Shown: in pieces, positions 7,657 through 13,491 of the stretch
Layout of the letters: each line of letters opens with the position of its first letter
Position numbering within the stretch: the stretch's first letter is position 1
IMG/VR virus record: IMGVR_UViG_3300042691_022780
Span: 1 to 22,241 of that record
DNA: 22,241 nucleotides
Source: a virus
Direction: 5' to 3' (one strand)
Notes under the pieces: generated by a model
The model's input: only the letters and a program-made list of their open reading frames with translations
Databases searched by the model: none
Told to the model about the DNA's origin: nothing
Program-made: the position numbers and the translations under genes

Positions 7657-9228
7657 CTAGTAGTACCCGCCCTTACGGGGGCGTGTGTAGGGTTCAGTGT
7701 CCTCGTAGTCAGTCTGTAGCTTAAGCAAGCCGCCTTTCCGGATGCGAATAAGCGCTAGCGTGCAAGCATCTACGTCGTCATCATGCTCGCCATTCGGAAA
7801 CGACAGCAGCTCATCCACAACCTCCGACGCCCACCACGTTTCAGGAAACCACACCTGACCGCTGGTAAACATATCACTGATAGCGTTTACGCGGGCGATC
7901 TTATCTTGCCCCTTGCCCGGGGTGTAGTCCTGCACGAAGATCCCCGAGCGCCGCATCTCGTCAATCAGCGGCTGCCCTGAAGCTTTCGCCTCTACGATGG
8001 TGGTATCCGGCGTCCACGTCTTGACCTGCTCGAGCGCCACGCGCTTGAGCTCTGGAAACTCATACTTCCCTTTGACGCGATTAAGCAGGATGACGTTATC
8101 CACGCCGTCCTCAGTGCGCCACACGCCCCATGTCTGGCAGACGGAATAGTCCGAGCGCTCGTTGGTAGTCAGCGCCGTATCCCACGCCTGCACGGTGTAG
8201 TCCACATCCGGCGGGTCTTCTTTCTCCCACCACCTGATGTTATCCCGCTTGATGATGGCAGCCTCTTGGGCCGTGGGCTCTTGCTGGTACTGTGCATTCC
8301 ACTGCCACGCAGGCATCGACGCCTTAGTGCGAAGCAGATGCTCTAAGTTCCACTGCTCAGGCCAAAGTGACTTTTGGATCGTTGCAGGGGCTTCGGGATC
8401 GTACTCAGGTGCGTCTGGGTCTGCTGCAGGGTTAGGAACTTCAAGGATTGCGGGGAATTCGAAGATTTCGTACTGATCGGCCTCGGGATTTAGGGTTGCG
8501 TCCTTAGTCAGCCGCCCAATCAGGTCCCGCTGGTGCCAGCGTGTGTGGAGAATGGCGATCTTTCCCCCGGGCATCAGACGCGTGCGCAAGCCCGCACGGA
8601 ACCACTCGTAAACCGTGTCTAGGGAGGCGGTATTGCCCGCCTTAATGTCCTGCTCTGACAGCGGGTCGTCGATGATGGCTAGATGCGCACCCCGCCCGGC
8701 AAGGGCACCGCCCACGCCGATGGCAAATACTTCGCCCCCTTTGGTCGTATTCCATTTGCCTGCCGCCTTGGCATCGGCTGCAATGGCCACCCCCGGGAAA
8801 AGACGCTTATACGCGTCCGATTGCATCAGATTTCGCACTTTTCGGGCCATATCCACGGCCAAATCGGACGTGTGGGAGGCCAAAATCAGCTTGTGATCGG
8901 GGTGCTTGCCAAGATACCAAGCCGGGTAATAGATGGAAATCATCTGCGATTTGCCAAATCGCGGGGCCATAGAGACCGCAATCCGGTCTTTTTGCCCGTC
9001 TTCGATCTGCATCAGCAGGGCACCAAGGCGTTTTAGGTGCGTTCCAAACTTGTAGTCGGCGTCAACGGCAGCTATGAAGGCCAAAAAGTCGGTTTGCGCA
9101 AGCAAAATGCGCTTCCGCTGGTCGATTTCGTCAAGCAAAGCGAGCGTATCGGCCATTTCCTCAGGCGATAAGCTTTTGAGGTTAGACAGCAAGCGCTGCA
9201 GGTCACTTGGGGTCGCTAGAACTGACAT
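7657..9228 (-). CDS. terL: Terminase large subunit (TerL)
   Basis: This 523-aa DNA-packaging motor has an N-terminal ATPase and C-terminal nuclease. The Walker A is MAPRFGKS (87-94), the Walker B LAIIDDP (183-189), and the coupling region HTRWHQRDLIGRL (228-240). The RNase H-like nuclease shows its acidic residues at AWDTA (D350), IVEAK (E413) and HDDDVDA (482-488). All expected catalytic positions are present and the length is normal for the family. Its start overlaps the end of the small-subunit gene by 26 bases. The motor docks on the portal encoded immediately downstream. No truncation or unusual feature is visible. Confidence 0.96.
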   Translation of the reverse strand: MSVLATPSDLQRLLSNLKSLSPEEMADTLALLDEIDQRKRILLAQTDFLAFIAAVDADYKFGTHLKRLGALLMQIEDGQKDRIAVSMAPRFGKSQMISIYYPAWYLGKHPDHKLILASHTSDLAVDMARKVRNLMQSDAYKRLFPGVAIAADAKAAGKWNTTKGGEVFAIGVGGALAGRGAHLAIIDDPLSEQDIKAGNTASLDTVYEWFRAGLRTRLMPGGKIAILHTRWHQRDLIGRLTKDATLNPEADQYEIFEFPAILEVPNPAADPDAPEYDPEAPATIQKSLWPEQWNLEHLLRTKASMPAWQWNAQYQQEPTAQEAAIIKRDNIRWWEKEDPPDVDYTVQAWDTALTTNERSDYSVCQTWGVWRTEDGVDNVILLNRVKGKYEFPELKRVALEQVKTWTPDTTIVEAKASGQPLIDEMRRSGIFVQDYTPGKGQDKIARVNAISDMFTSGQVWFPETWWASEVVDELLSFPNGEHDDDVDACTLALIRIRKGGLLKLQTDYEDTEPYTRPRKGGYY

Positions 9229-9739
9229 CTTGGGCTTCTAGCACAGTAAGCGGGGACTCGGGCATGGCCTCGATTGTCTTCATCAGGCGCTCGCGCAGCA
9301 GCTGCTCCAGCTCTTCTGTGGGCCGATGCCGCATCGTAACCTCGGTCTTGTCCGTAAACAGCCCGACATCGCTGATTTTTCCCAGCATCTCGTAGCAACG
9401 CAGCCGGATACGTGGGTCTGGATGGGTGGAATCGAGGATCAGCTTGTTCGTGACGTACGTACGAATCTGTTTAGCCGATTGCACGACCTCCCGGTCGTAC
9501 TCGTCAAGGATGGCTTTCAGCTGAACTACCGTACCGGGGGACGACAGCAGGCGGTCATCCGCATCAATGGTGCCGGAAATGACTCCTCGGGCCGTAGTTT
9601 TGTCCTCATCCGTGACAAGGACCGAATCCGAGATCTCCGCAAGACTGTTGAACGCGGCAGTCACGCGCGCCTGCAAATCTTCAAATGTAGGCGGATAAGT
9701 AGCGTACGGGATGTCGAGGTCGACATCTGGGAATTGCAT
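9203..9739 (-). CDS. Probable terminase small subunit
   Basis: This 178-aa protein is the first gene of the leftward operon and directly precedes TerL. The middle and C-terminal parts are helical and charged: AILDEYDREVVQSAKQIRTY, then LILDSTHPDPRIRLRCYEML, GKISDVGLFTDKTEVTMRHR and TEELEQLLRERL. The 'DP.IRL...E.LGKI.DVGLFT..TEV' pattern is common in small-subunit-position proteins of environmental phages. I chose the ATG at 9739 because AGGAG lies 5 bases before it; the GTG two codons upstream would overlap that Shine-Dalgarno. The DNA-recognition role is inferred from position and resemblance. Confidence 0.8.
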   Translation of the reverse strand: MQFPDVDLDIPYATYPPTFEDLQARVTAAFNSLAEISDSVLVTDEDKTTARGVISGTIDADDRLLSSPGTVVQLKAILDEYDREVVQSAKQIRTYVTNKLILDSTHPDPRIRLRCYEMLGKISDVGLFTDKTEVTMRHRPTEELEQLLRERLMKTIEAMPESPLTVLEAQDVSSSDPK

Positions 9740-9762
9740 ATGCACTCCTAGGAGGTGCGCAA

Positions 9763-9791
9763 AGCGTAACGGTTTAACTGGCCTGAGTCAA
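9763..9791 (-). promoter_or_regulatory. Candidate promoter of the head operon
   Basis: Reading leftward, TTGACT (9791-9786) is followed after 17 bases by TACGCT (9768-9763). The -35 is good and the -10 is weak. It lies 24 bases upstream of the terminase small-subunit ATG. The weak -10 would fit a promoter needing a phage activator. Confidence 0.4.
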
Positions 9792-9795
9792 GTAG

Positions 9796-9808
9796 TTTAC
9801 TCAGTAAA
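9796..9808. promoter_or_regulatory. 13-bp palindrome upstream of the leftward promoter
   Basis: TTTACT-C-AGTAAA is a perfect palindrome around a central C, 5 bases upstream of the leftward -35 element. It has the size and placement of an activator or repressor site. The rest of 9740-10011 is G-rich and shows no gene. Confidence 0.4.
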
Positions 9809-10011
9809 GTAAGTGGAAAAATTTGTGTAGTAAAAATTTTTGGGGTCTTGATTTGGATGAAGGGGGGTGCTTGCAGAGCAAGGGGGTGGGTGACTTAGTA
9901 AAGCTTGGGGGATTTGGGGTGGGCGAGGATTTTGCACTCAGCGTAGAAGCACGCGGGTCCCATCAGCCAGCAGTCGGGGGGTCCGGGTGCGGTGGGTCGC
10001 CGCCGGCCAGT

Positions 10012-10026
10012 TTCTAATGCTTAGAA
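10012..10026. promoter_or_regulatory. 15-bp palindrome family, site 1 (variant)
   Basis: TTCTAATGCTTAGAA keeps both 6-base arms (TTCTAA, TTAGAA) of the motif found at six other places in the rightward half. It ends 8 bases upstream of the -35 element at 10035, where an activator or repressor could contact RNA polymerase. Confidence 0.6.
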
Positions 10027-10034
10027 TCCCTTGC

Positions 10035-10062
10035 TTGACACTGTCAATGGACAGAGTACAAT
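10035..10062 (+). promoter_or_regulatory. Strong sigma70-type promoter
   Basis: TTGACA (10035-10040), a 16-base spacer, then TACAAT (10057-10062). The -35 is a perfect consensus and the -10 differs at one position. Transcription should begin near 10069 and serve the gene at 10113. It shares TTCGGTT just after the -10 with the other two early promoters. Confidence 0.8.
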
Positions 10063-10071
10063 TCGGTTCGT

Positions 10072-10092
10072 GGCATCGCATTCCGTGATGCC
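10072..10092 (+). promoter_or_regulatory. Hairpin in the 5' leader
   Basis: GGCATCGC (10072-10079) can pair with GTGATGCC (10085-10092) around a 5-base loop, allowing one G-T pair. It begins a few bases after the predicted transcription start and ends 8 bases before the AGGAG at 10100-10104. It could stabilise the mRNA or influence translation. Confidence 0.45.
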
Positions 10093-10112
10093 CGCACTTA
10101 GGAGTAGTTCAA

Positions 10113-10706
10113 ATGTCACGTACCATCGAAACCCTCGCGAACAAGCACCTTCGTTCAATTCACGTTGCGCAGAATGCGGTAGAGCGCGCACAAGGTGCGG
10201 TAGCAGGCAAGGTCAAAGCCGCAGTTATCGCGCTAATCGAAGCTTGCAAGCTTGAAGGCCTCACGGGCGAGGCCATCGTCGCAGCGGTCGACGCATACTT
10301 TCTCACCCCATGCGTTACACGTGGCGCGCTGGGCGAGTCGTCGCATCGCAACTACAAAACAAGCATACGGTATGCGCTCGCGCTCGATGTCGAGTTTGCC
10401 CCGAGTTTATTCACGGACCCGACAATGAGCGCGGCATACAATGCCAAGAAAGGCGTGGCTGGCAAGGGCCTTGCGCATGCCAAGCGCAAAGCGCACAGCC
10501 CCAGCGCTGCCACGGGCGCCAAAGTAACGCAAACCCCAGCCGATGCCCCGAGCGCGAAACCCGCGATTGCCGGTCGGCAAGTAACCCTGAGCGCGCCGCC
10601 GAGCGCCGACCTTGCGATGATTGCCCCGATGCTCGCCGACATCGTTTCGCAACCCGCGCGGCTCGCGCTCTTCTGCGATTGGTACAAGGCCACGTTCACC
10701 AAGTAA
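10113..10706 (+). CDS. Unknown early protein with its own promoter and terminator
   Basis: This 197-aa basic protein is not recognised. The N-terminal part (about 1-115) is helical and Ala-rich with SRTIETLANKHLRSIHVAQN and SSHRNYKTSIRYALALDVEF. An Ala/Pro/Lys-rich, probably flexible linker (about 115-160) follows, then a helical end (LAMIAPMLADIVSQPARLAL, then FCDWYKATF). AGGAG is 8 bases before the ATG. It is the only gene between a strong sigma70 promoter and a strong terminator, so it is a single-gene unit likely expressed at once after infection. A regulator or host-takeover role is plausible. No canonical helix-turn-helix can be called by eye. Confidence 0.8.
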   Translation: MSRTIETLANKHLRSIHVAQNAVERAQGAVAGKVKAAVIALIEACKLEGLTGEAIVAAVDAYFLTPCVTRGALGESSHRNYKTSIRYALALDVEFAPSLFTDPTMSAAYNAKKGVAGKGLAHAKRKAHSPSAATGAKVTQTPADAPSAKPAIAGRQVTLSAPPSADLAMIAPMLADIVSQPARLALFCDWYKATFTK

Positions 10707-10711
10707 CCCCA

Positions 10712-10761
10712 GCGGCCCGACGGGCCGCGCCACACCAGCCCGCCACCCGGCGGGCTTTTTT
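10712..10761 (+). terminator. Intrinsic terminator with preceding hairpin
   Basis: GCCCGCC (10738-10744), loop ACCC, GGCGGGC (10749-10755), then six T. A second 7-bp hairpin, GCGGCCC-gac-GGGCCGC (10712-10728), sits just upstream, 5 bases after the stop codon. Together they isolate the gene at 10113-10706 from what follows. Confidence 0.9.
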
Positions 10762-10777
10762 GTGCCCATAGGTTTTA

Positions 10778-10806
10778 CACATCCCCGCGTACGCGGGGAT
10801 GGTGAT
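10778..10806. repeat. Solitary type I-E-like CRISPR repeat
   Basis: The 29-base stretch has the layout of a type I-E CRISPR repeat: CACAT, stem CCCCGC (10783-10788), loop GTAC, stem GCGGGG (10793-10798), then ATGGTGAT. The bases at 10780-10801 form a perfect 22-base palindrome. Only one copy is present, with no spacer array and no cas gene in the window. It follows the terminator of the unknown early gene. It may be an orphan repeat unit, or a coincidental palindrome. The tail differs from the usual ATAAAC. Confidence 0.4.
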
Positions 10807-10913
10807 AGTAGCGGGCGGTGGGTGAGTCCGTGAGCCACGCGCGCGTGAGGCAGCAGGGGTGGGCGAGCCAGCGCAGGGCGAGCGCGACCGAGCGGTCCGG
10901 CGGGCGGAGCGGA

Positions 10914-10928
10914 TTCTAATCATTAGAA
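10914..10928. promoter_or_regulatory. 15-bp palindrome family, site 2
   Basis: TTCTAATCATTAGAA, a perfect palindrome around a central C, lies at the boundary between a very GC-rich 100-base stretch and the AT-richer origin-like region. An identical copy lies 57 bases downstream. Confidence 0.65.
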
Positions 10929-10970
10929 AACTATCATCGAATTTATCGCGGCGCACCGGGCAAAAGCCGA

Positions 10971-10985
10971 TTCTAATCATTAGAA
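10971..10985. promoter_or_regulatory. 15-bp palindrome family, site 3
   Basis: This is an exact repeat of the site at 10914. Both copies are followed by A-rich sequence (AGAAAACTATC and AGAAACCTACC). Paired identical sites 57 bases apart could allow cooperative binding or looping by one protein. Confidence 0.65.
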
Positions 10986-11063
10986 ACCTACCCTCAAATT
11001 TGTTCATACCCGCTCAGGTTCCCGTTTTTGGTGCATGAGCACTTGACTATGTAAGCTGTTGCA

Positions 11064-11413
11064 GCGTTTCAAAAGTTTCGACCGCGTTTCGCCAATATGT
11101 ACATCGAAGATCGTTAATGAATTCGCTCAAAACAGGGCAAAAATGGGTCAGAATCAATTGACTGGTGCTTAAAAAATAGGCACGTTTCAGCGTTTCAGCA
11201 AAACTCAATATTTATATAAGTCTAGAAAAAAAGAGAGAGAGGGGGGGTGGCGCGTGTGGCTGTTTATACCCCCTTTTTTTGCTGAAACGCTGAAACGCCC
11301 TCCACAAATTAACAATTTGCGCACTCGCGCGACATACGGGGTCGAAATTTGTTAACGTTTTAAGATGTTCATTTCGGCGAAACGCACTTTTGAATTTTGC
11401 AACACTGAAACGC
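11064..11413. repeat. Eight convergent octamer repeats, candidate origin
   Basis: The octamer GCGTTTCA, allowing one mismatch, occurs on the + strand at 11064, 11084 (GCGTTTCG), 11182 (ACGTTTCA) and 11190. It occurs on the - strand at 11283, 11291, 11378 (CGAAACGC) and 11406. All left copies point right and all right copies point left, at nearly equal distances from about 11240. The centre holds an AT-rich patch (11207-11222) and a purine tract (11226-11247). This symmetry resembles a replication origin or a large regulatory dyad. No DnaA-box consensus is seen here. Confidence 0.55.
11183..11297. repeat. 21-bp perfect inverted repeat with 73-base spacer
   Basis: The left arm (11183-11203) is two tandem CGTTTCAG units ending in CAAAA; the right arm (11277-11297) is its exact reverse complement. 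The spacer starts AT-rich, continues with an A-then-GA-then-G purine tract, and ends in CCCCC and T7. GGGGGT/ACCCCC pairing followed by the T run could also act as a rightward terminator. Confidence 0.7.
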
Positions 11414-11443
11414 CTTACTCAGTCAAAATCCTCTTTTTCCTTC

Positions 11444-11594
11444 AATTCATTAACAAACCCCGCGTTACACAACTTTGATACAGCCCTCAAATTCATTAAC
11501 AAAACCCGTGTTGCACGGGTTTGATACAGCCCTCAGGCATTTCAGCGGAATTCATTAACAAACCTGCTGTTACACAACTTTGATACAGACTTGA
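11444..11594. repeat. Three 46-bp direct repeats upstream of a promoter
   Basis: Copies start at 11444, 11490 and 11549; the first two abut and the third follows after 13 bases. Each begins AATTCATTAACAAA and contains TTTGATACAG near the end. Copy 2 differs in the middle, where AACCCGTG-TTG-CACGGGTT makes an 8-bp hairpin that copies 1 and 3 lack. The third copy runs into the -35 element at 11591. An inverted 11-base copy of the first half (GTTAATGAATT) lies at 11113-11123. Their place suggests tandem operators. Confidence 0.75.
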
Positions 11595-11619
11595 CAACGT
11601 AGCTTTACTGTGTCATACT
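11591..11619 (+). promoter_or_regulatory. Sigma70-type promoter of the first rightward operon
   Basis: TTGACA (11591-11596), 17 bases, then CATACT (11614-11619). It abuts the third 46-bp repeat, so proteins bound there could control it. The sequence after the -10 (TTCGGTTTCGCAGT) resembles that of the promoter at 14678. Confidence 0.7.
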
Positions 11620-11655
11620 TCGGTTTCGCAGTACCAGTTCCAACCCCGTCCCAGT

Positions 11656-11670
11656 TTCTAACCATTAGAA
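11656..11670. promoter_or_regulatory. 15-bp palindrome family, site 4, joined to a ribosome site
   Basis: TTCTAACCATTAGAA is followed directly by GGAGTTGCC and the ATG at 11680, so its last bases are part of the Shine-Dalgarno AGAAGGAG. In RNA, UUCUAA and UUAGAA can pair around a CCA loop, placing a small hairpin against the ribosome site. Confidence 0.65.
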
Positions 11671-11679
11671 GGAGTTGCC

Positions 11680-11829
11680 ATGCAAACGTACTACGTGAAG
11701 TTCAAGTGCCTGATTACCGGCCAGATCGCCATCGCCCCCGTGCAAGCTCAATCGCAGCTGCATGCGGAATACAAAGCCGAGGATTACCCGTATTGCGGGC
11801 CCACGTACGTGGTCGTACGGACCGTTTAA
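11680..11829 (+). CDS. 49-aa protein, first gene of the rightward operon
   Basis: This small protein starts MQTYYVKFKCLITGQIAIAP and ends CGPTYVVVRTV. It has a predicted beta-alpha-beta flavour, with a short helix around AQSQLHAEYKAEDY, two cysteines and no membrane segment. GGAG lies 5 bases before the ATG, fused to a copy of the 15-bp palindrome. It is the first gene after the promoter at 11591 and precedes the Gp88-like gene by 15 bases. Coding is supported by the ribosome site and operon position. No family is recognised. Confidence 0.65.
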   Translation: MQTYYVKFKCLITGQIAIAPVQAQSQLHAEYKAEDYPYCGPTYVVVRTV

Positions 11830-11844
11830 ATCAGGAGAGTTGCC

Positions 11845-12618
11845 ATGTATTACGTCCCCGCTCAGCTGTTCTCGATTGATTCCAACGCCAAGACCGTCAA
11901 GGGTCAGAAGTACGGATACAAGACTGCGGTTCTCTACCTTGCCCCTGCCGGGCTCGCGTTCCAAGCCCTCGGGATCGAGGGCACCATGTGCGCCCTGTCT
12001 GCAACCGCAGGTTGCGAGGGCCCCTGCCTGAACACTGCGGGGCGTGGGCAGTTCGACGCGATCCAGACCGCCCGTATCAATAAGACCATTTACTTCCTGC
12101 TCGACCGCATTGGGTTCATGCAGCACCTTGCCCATGAGATTCGTGGGTTCGTAGACCGCACCCGTGCCGAGGGGTACATCCCCCTTGTCCGGCTGAACGG
12201 TACGCAGGACCACCGCTGGGAGAGCGAGCCCGTGGAGCTTGACGGTGTAACGTACCCGAACCTGATGGCCCTTTTTCCTGACGTGCAATTTTACGATTAC
12301 ACCAAGCTTGCCAACCGTCGCGGCATCCCCGCGAACTACGATCTAACCTTTTCCTACAGTGGCCTGCCCGGGTTCCAACCCTTCGTTACCCGTGCCCTTG
12401 CCACTGGCATGCGGGTGGCGGTCGTTTTCCGCGACCGCGAGTCTATTCCTGCCAAGTTCTTGGGCCTGCCCGTCGTTGACGGTGACGATTCAGACCTGCG
12501 CCCGCTGGATCCCCCGGGCTCCATCGTTGCCCTCTATGCCAAGGGCAAGGCCAAGCGTGACGTGAGTGGGTTCGTAGTGGACGCCCCCCGCCGTGTGATC
12601 CCCCTGCTCGCTGCCTGA
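11845..12618 (+). CDS. Gp88-like phage protein
   Basis: This 257-aa protein resembles phage proteins of the 'gene product 88' type, first named from mycobacteriophages. Visible landmarks are a cysteine cluster, C49, C57 and C61, in GTMCALSATAGCEGPCLNTA; then PLVRLNGTQDHRWESE, LFPDVQFYDYTKLANRR, LTFSYSG, MRVAVVFRD, LPVVDGDDSDLRPLDPPGSI and ALYAKGKAKRDVSGFV. The evenly spaced hydrophobic strands suggest an alpha/beta barrel, and the three closely spaced cysteines could bind a metal or Fe-S cluster. No biochemical function is established to my knowledge. GGAG lies 8 bases before the ATG. The family call is from memory. Confidence 0.75.
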   Translation: MYYVPAQLFSIDSNAKTVKGQKYGYKTAVLYLAPAGLAFQALGIEGTMCALSATAGCEGPCLNTAGRGQFDAIQTARINKTIYFLLDRIGFMQHLAHEIRGFVDRTRAEGYIPLVRLNGTQDHRWESEPVELDGVTYPNLMALFPDVQFYDYTKLANRRGIPANYDLTFSYSGLPGFQPFVTRALATGMRVAVVFRDRESIPAKFLGLPVVDGDDSDLRPLDPPGSIVALYAKGKAKRDVSGFVVDAPRRVIPLLAA

Positions 12619-12626
12619 GATTGAGT

Positions 12627-12641
12627 TTCTAACCATTAGAA
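12627..12641. promoter_or_regulatory. 15-bp palindrome family, site 5, joined to a ribosome site
   Basis: TTCTAACCATTAGAA, identical to the site at 11656, is again followed directly by GGAG and then an ATG (12651). The gap between the two genes is only 32 bases and contains no convincing promoter, so this copy argues for action on the mRNA or on elongation. Confidence 0.65.
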
Positions 12642-12650
12642 GGAGTCGCC

Positions 12651-12830
12651 ATGTTGCACATGATCGATTGGAAGGCTGAACTTGCTAAGTTGGAATCCGA
12701 CAACACCGAAGACTGCCGGCCCCCTGCAGGGGTGCAGGGGATTAACTTAGCGCTAACCGAACCGAGCCTAGATGATCAGTTGCTCCGCATGTACGTGGAG
12801 CGTGAGCTTGCCAACCTGATGGGAGAGTGA
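12651..12830 (+). CDS. 59-aa protein, unknown function
   Basis: This short protein starts MLHMIDWKAELAKLESDNTE, has a Pro/Gly-rich middle and a helical end (DDQLLRMYVERELANLMGE). The Shine-Dalgarno (AGAAGGAG) is built from the palindrome at 12627. The stop is followed one base later by the start of the NinX-like gene, so the two are probably coupled. Within the gene, 12721-12732 is a perfect 12-base palindrome (CCCCTGCAGGGG). No family is recognised; coding is supported by the ribosome site and tight spacing. Confidence 0.65.
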   Translation: MLHMIDWKAELAKLESDNTEDCRPPAGVQGINLALTEPSLDDQLLRMYVERELANLMGE

Positions 12831-12831
12831 G

Positions 12832-13206
12832 ATGAAAACCAACGAGCTAACCGGTGCCGCCCTTGACTGGGCAGTGGCGTGTGTTGAGAAGCTGCCGATG
12901 GACTTGCTGGTGTGGGAGTACGGCCTGCCTGTGGTCAAGCGTACCCTCCTCGGGCATACCGATACGCTTCGCTGCGAGTTCTCCACCAACTGGTCCCAAG
13001 GCGGGCCGATCATTGAAAGAGAGGGCATCAGCATAGAGAGCACCACCATGCGTGGAAAGGGAGGCAACTTCGCATGGCGGGCTACCCGCGTTGAAGGTCC
13101 AGCCGTGTCTGAGGAATATGGCATCACCCCCCTCATCGCTGCCATGCGCTGCTACGTTGCATCCTGCCTCGGCGACGAGGTGGAAGTGCCGGAGGAGTTG
13201 AGATGA
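12832..13206 (+). CDS. NinX-like protein (DUF2591)
   Basis: This 124-aa protein begins MKTNELTGAALDWAVACVEK, the start expected for DUF2591/NinX proteins. It contains FSTNWSQGGPIIEREGISIE (about 50-69) and the conserved end YGITPLIAAMRCYVASCLGD. NinX-type proteins are common in the early or middle regions of lambdoid and environmental phages; their function is not established. The start is one base after the preceding stop, and the end overlaps the next start by four bases (ATGA), so it lies within a tightly coupled chain. Confidence 0.85.
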   Translation: MKTNELTGAALDWAVACVEKLPMDLLVWEYGLPVVKRTLLGHTDTLRCEFSTNWSQGGPIIEREGISIESTTMRGKGGNFAWRATRVEGPAVSEEYGITPLIAAMRCYVASCLGDEVEVPEELR

Positions 13207-13286
13207 AAGAGATCCTTGCCGCCACCCTGCTCGGCGTGGCCACTGCCTTCTTCACATGGCAGCTGGTCGAACATCTAATTAAGTGA
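13203..13286 (+). CDS. 27-aa single-span membrane peptide
   Basis: The frame ATG at 13203 overlaps the preceding stop as ATGA and encodes MKEILAATLLGVATAFFTWQ followed by LVEHLIK and TGA. Almost the whole peptide is hydrophobic (about residues 4-24), with charged ends, so it should be one membrane helix. Very small membrane peptides are common in phages and are often missed by gene finders. Function is unknown; a membrane-targeting anti-host peptide or a small holin-like peptide are possibilities without direct support. Confidence 0.55.
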   Translation: MKEILAATLLGVATAFFTWQLVEHLIK

Positions 13287-13293
13287 GGGGGCC

Positions 13294-13491
13294 ATGGCCA
13301 AGTGGAACCGCACACCGTGGGGCTCGGGGTACGACTACCGTGAGCGCATGCTCACCTGCACCTGCCGAGCCCGCTCGTGCGGGGTGTGCCTGATCGCCAT
13401 ACGCATGCTAGTCAACCTGAAATCAGACCGGACTGGGACCGCCGCCGTGAGGAGAATGCATGACCCACGCCCCAAAAAATTCTGGCTTTAA
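13294..13491 (+). CDS. 65-aa cysteine-bearing basic protein
   Basis: It starts MAKWNRTPWGSGYDYRERM and contains a compact cysteine group, CTCRARSCGVC (about 22-32), that could hold a metal ion. The rest is basic and ends PRPKKFWL. GAGGGGG before the ATG is a possible ribosome site. Its end overlaps the next gene by 32 bases. The Trp/Arg-rich composition resembles the microproteins that follow, but it lacks their ending. No family is recognised. Confidence 0.5.
   Translation: MAKWNRTPWGSGYDYRERMLTCTCRARSCGVCLIAIRMLVNLKSDRTGTAAVRRMHDPRPKKFWL

Noticed and set aside
9842-9930. G-rich stretch as a G-quadruplex.
   Set aside because: Many G runs are present but I could not find four runs of three or more with short loops; loops are too long for a confident call.
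10407-10838. Open frames on both strands crossing the terminator and the CRISPR-like repeat.
   Set aside because: They run through hairpins and GC-rich repeats, and resemble the usual mistranslations of palindromes rather than proteins.
11183-11297. 21-bp inverted repeat as ends of a transposable element.
   Set aside because: The interval is only 115 bases, has no transposase and no target duplication; it is explained by the octamer array.
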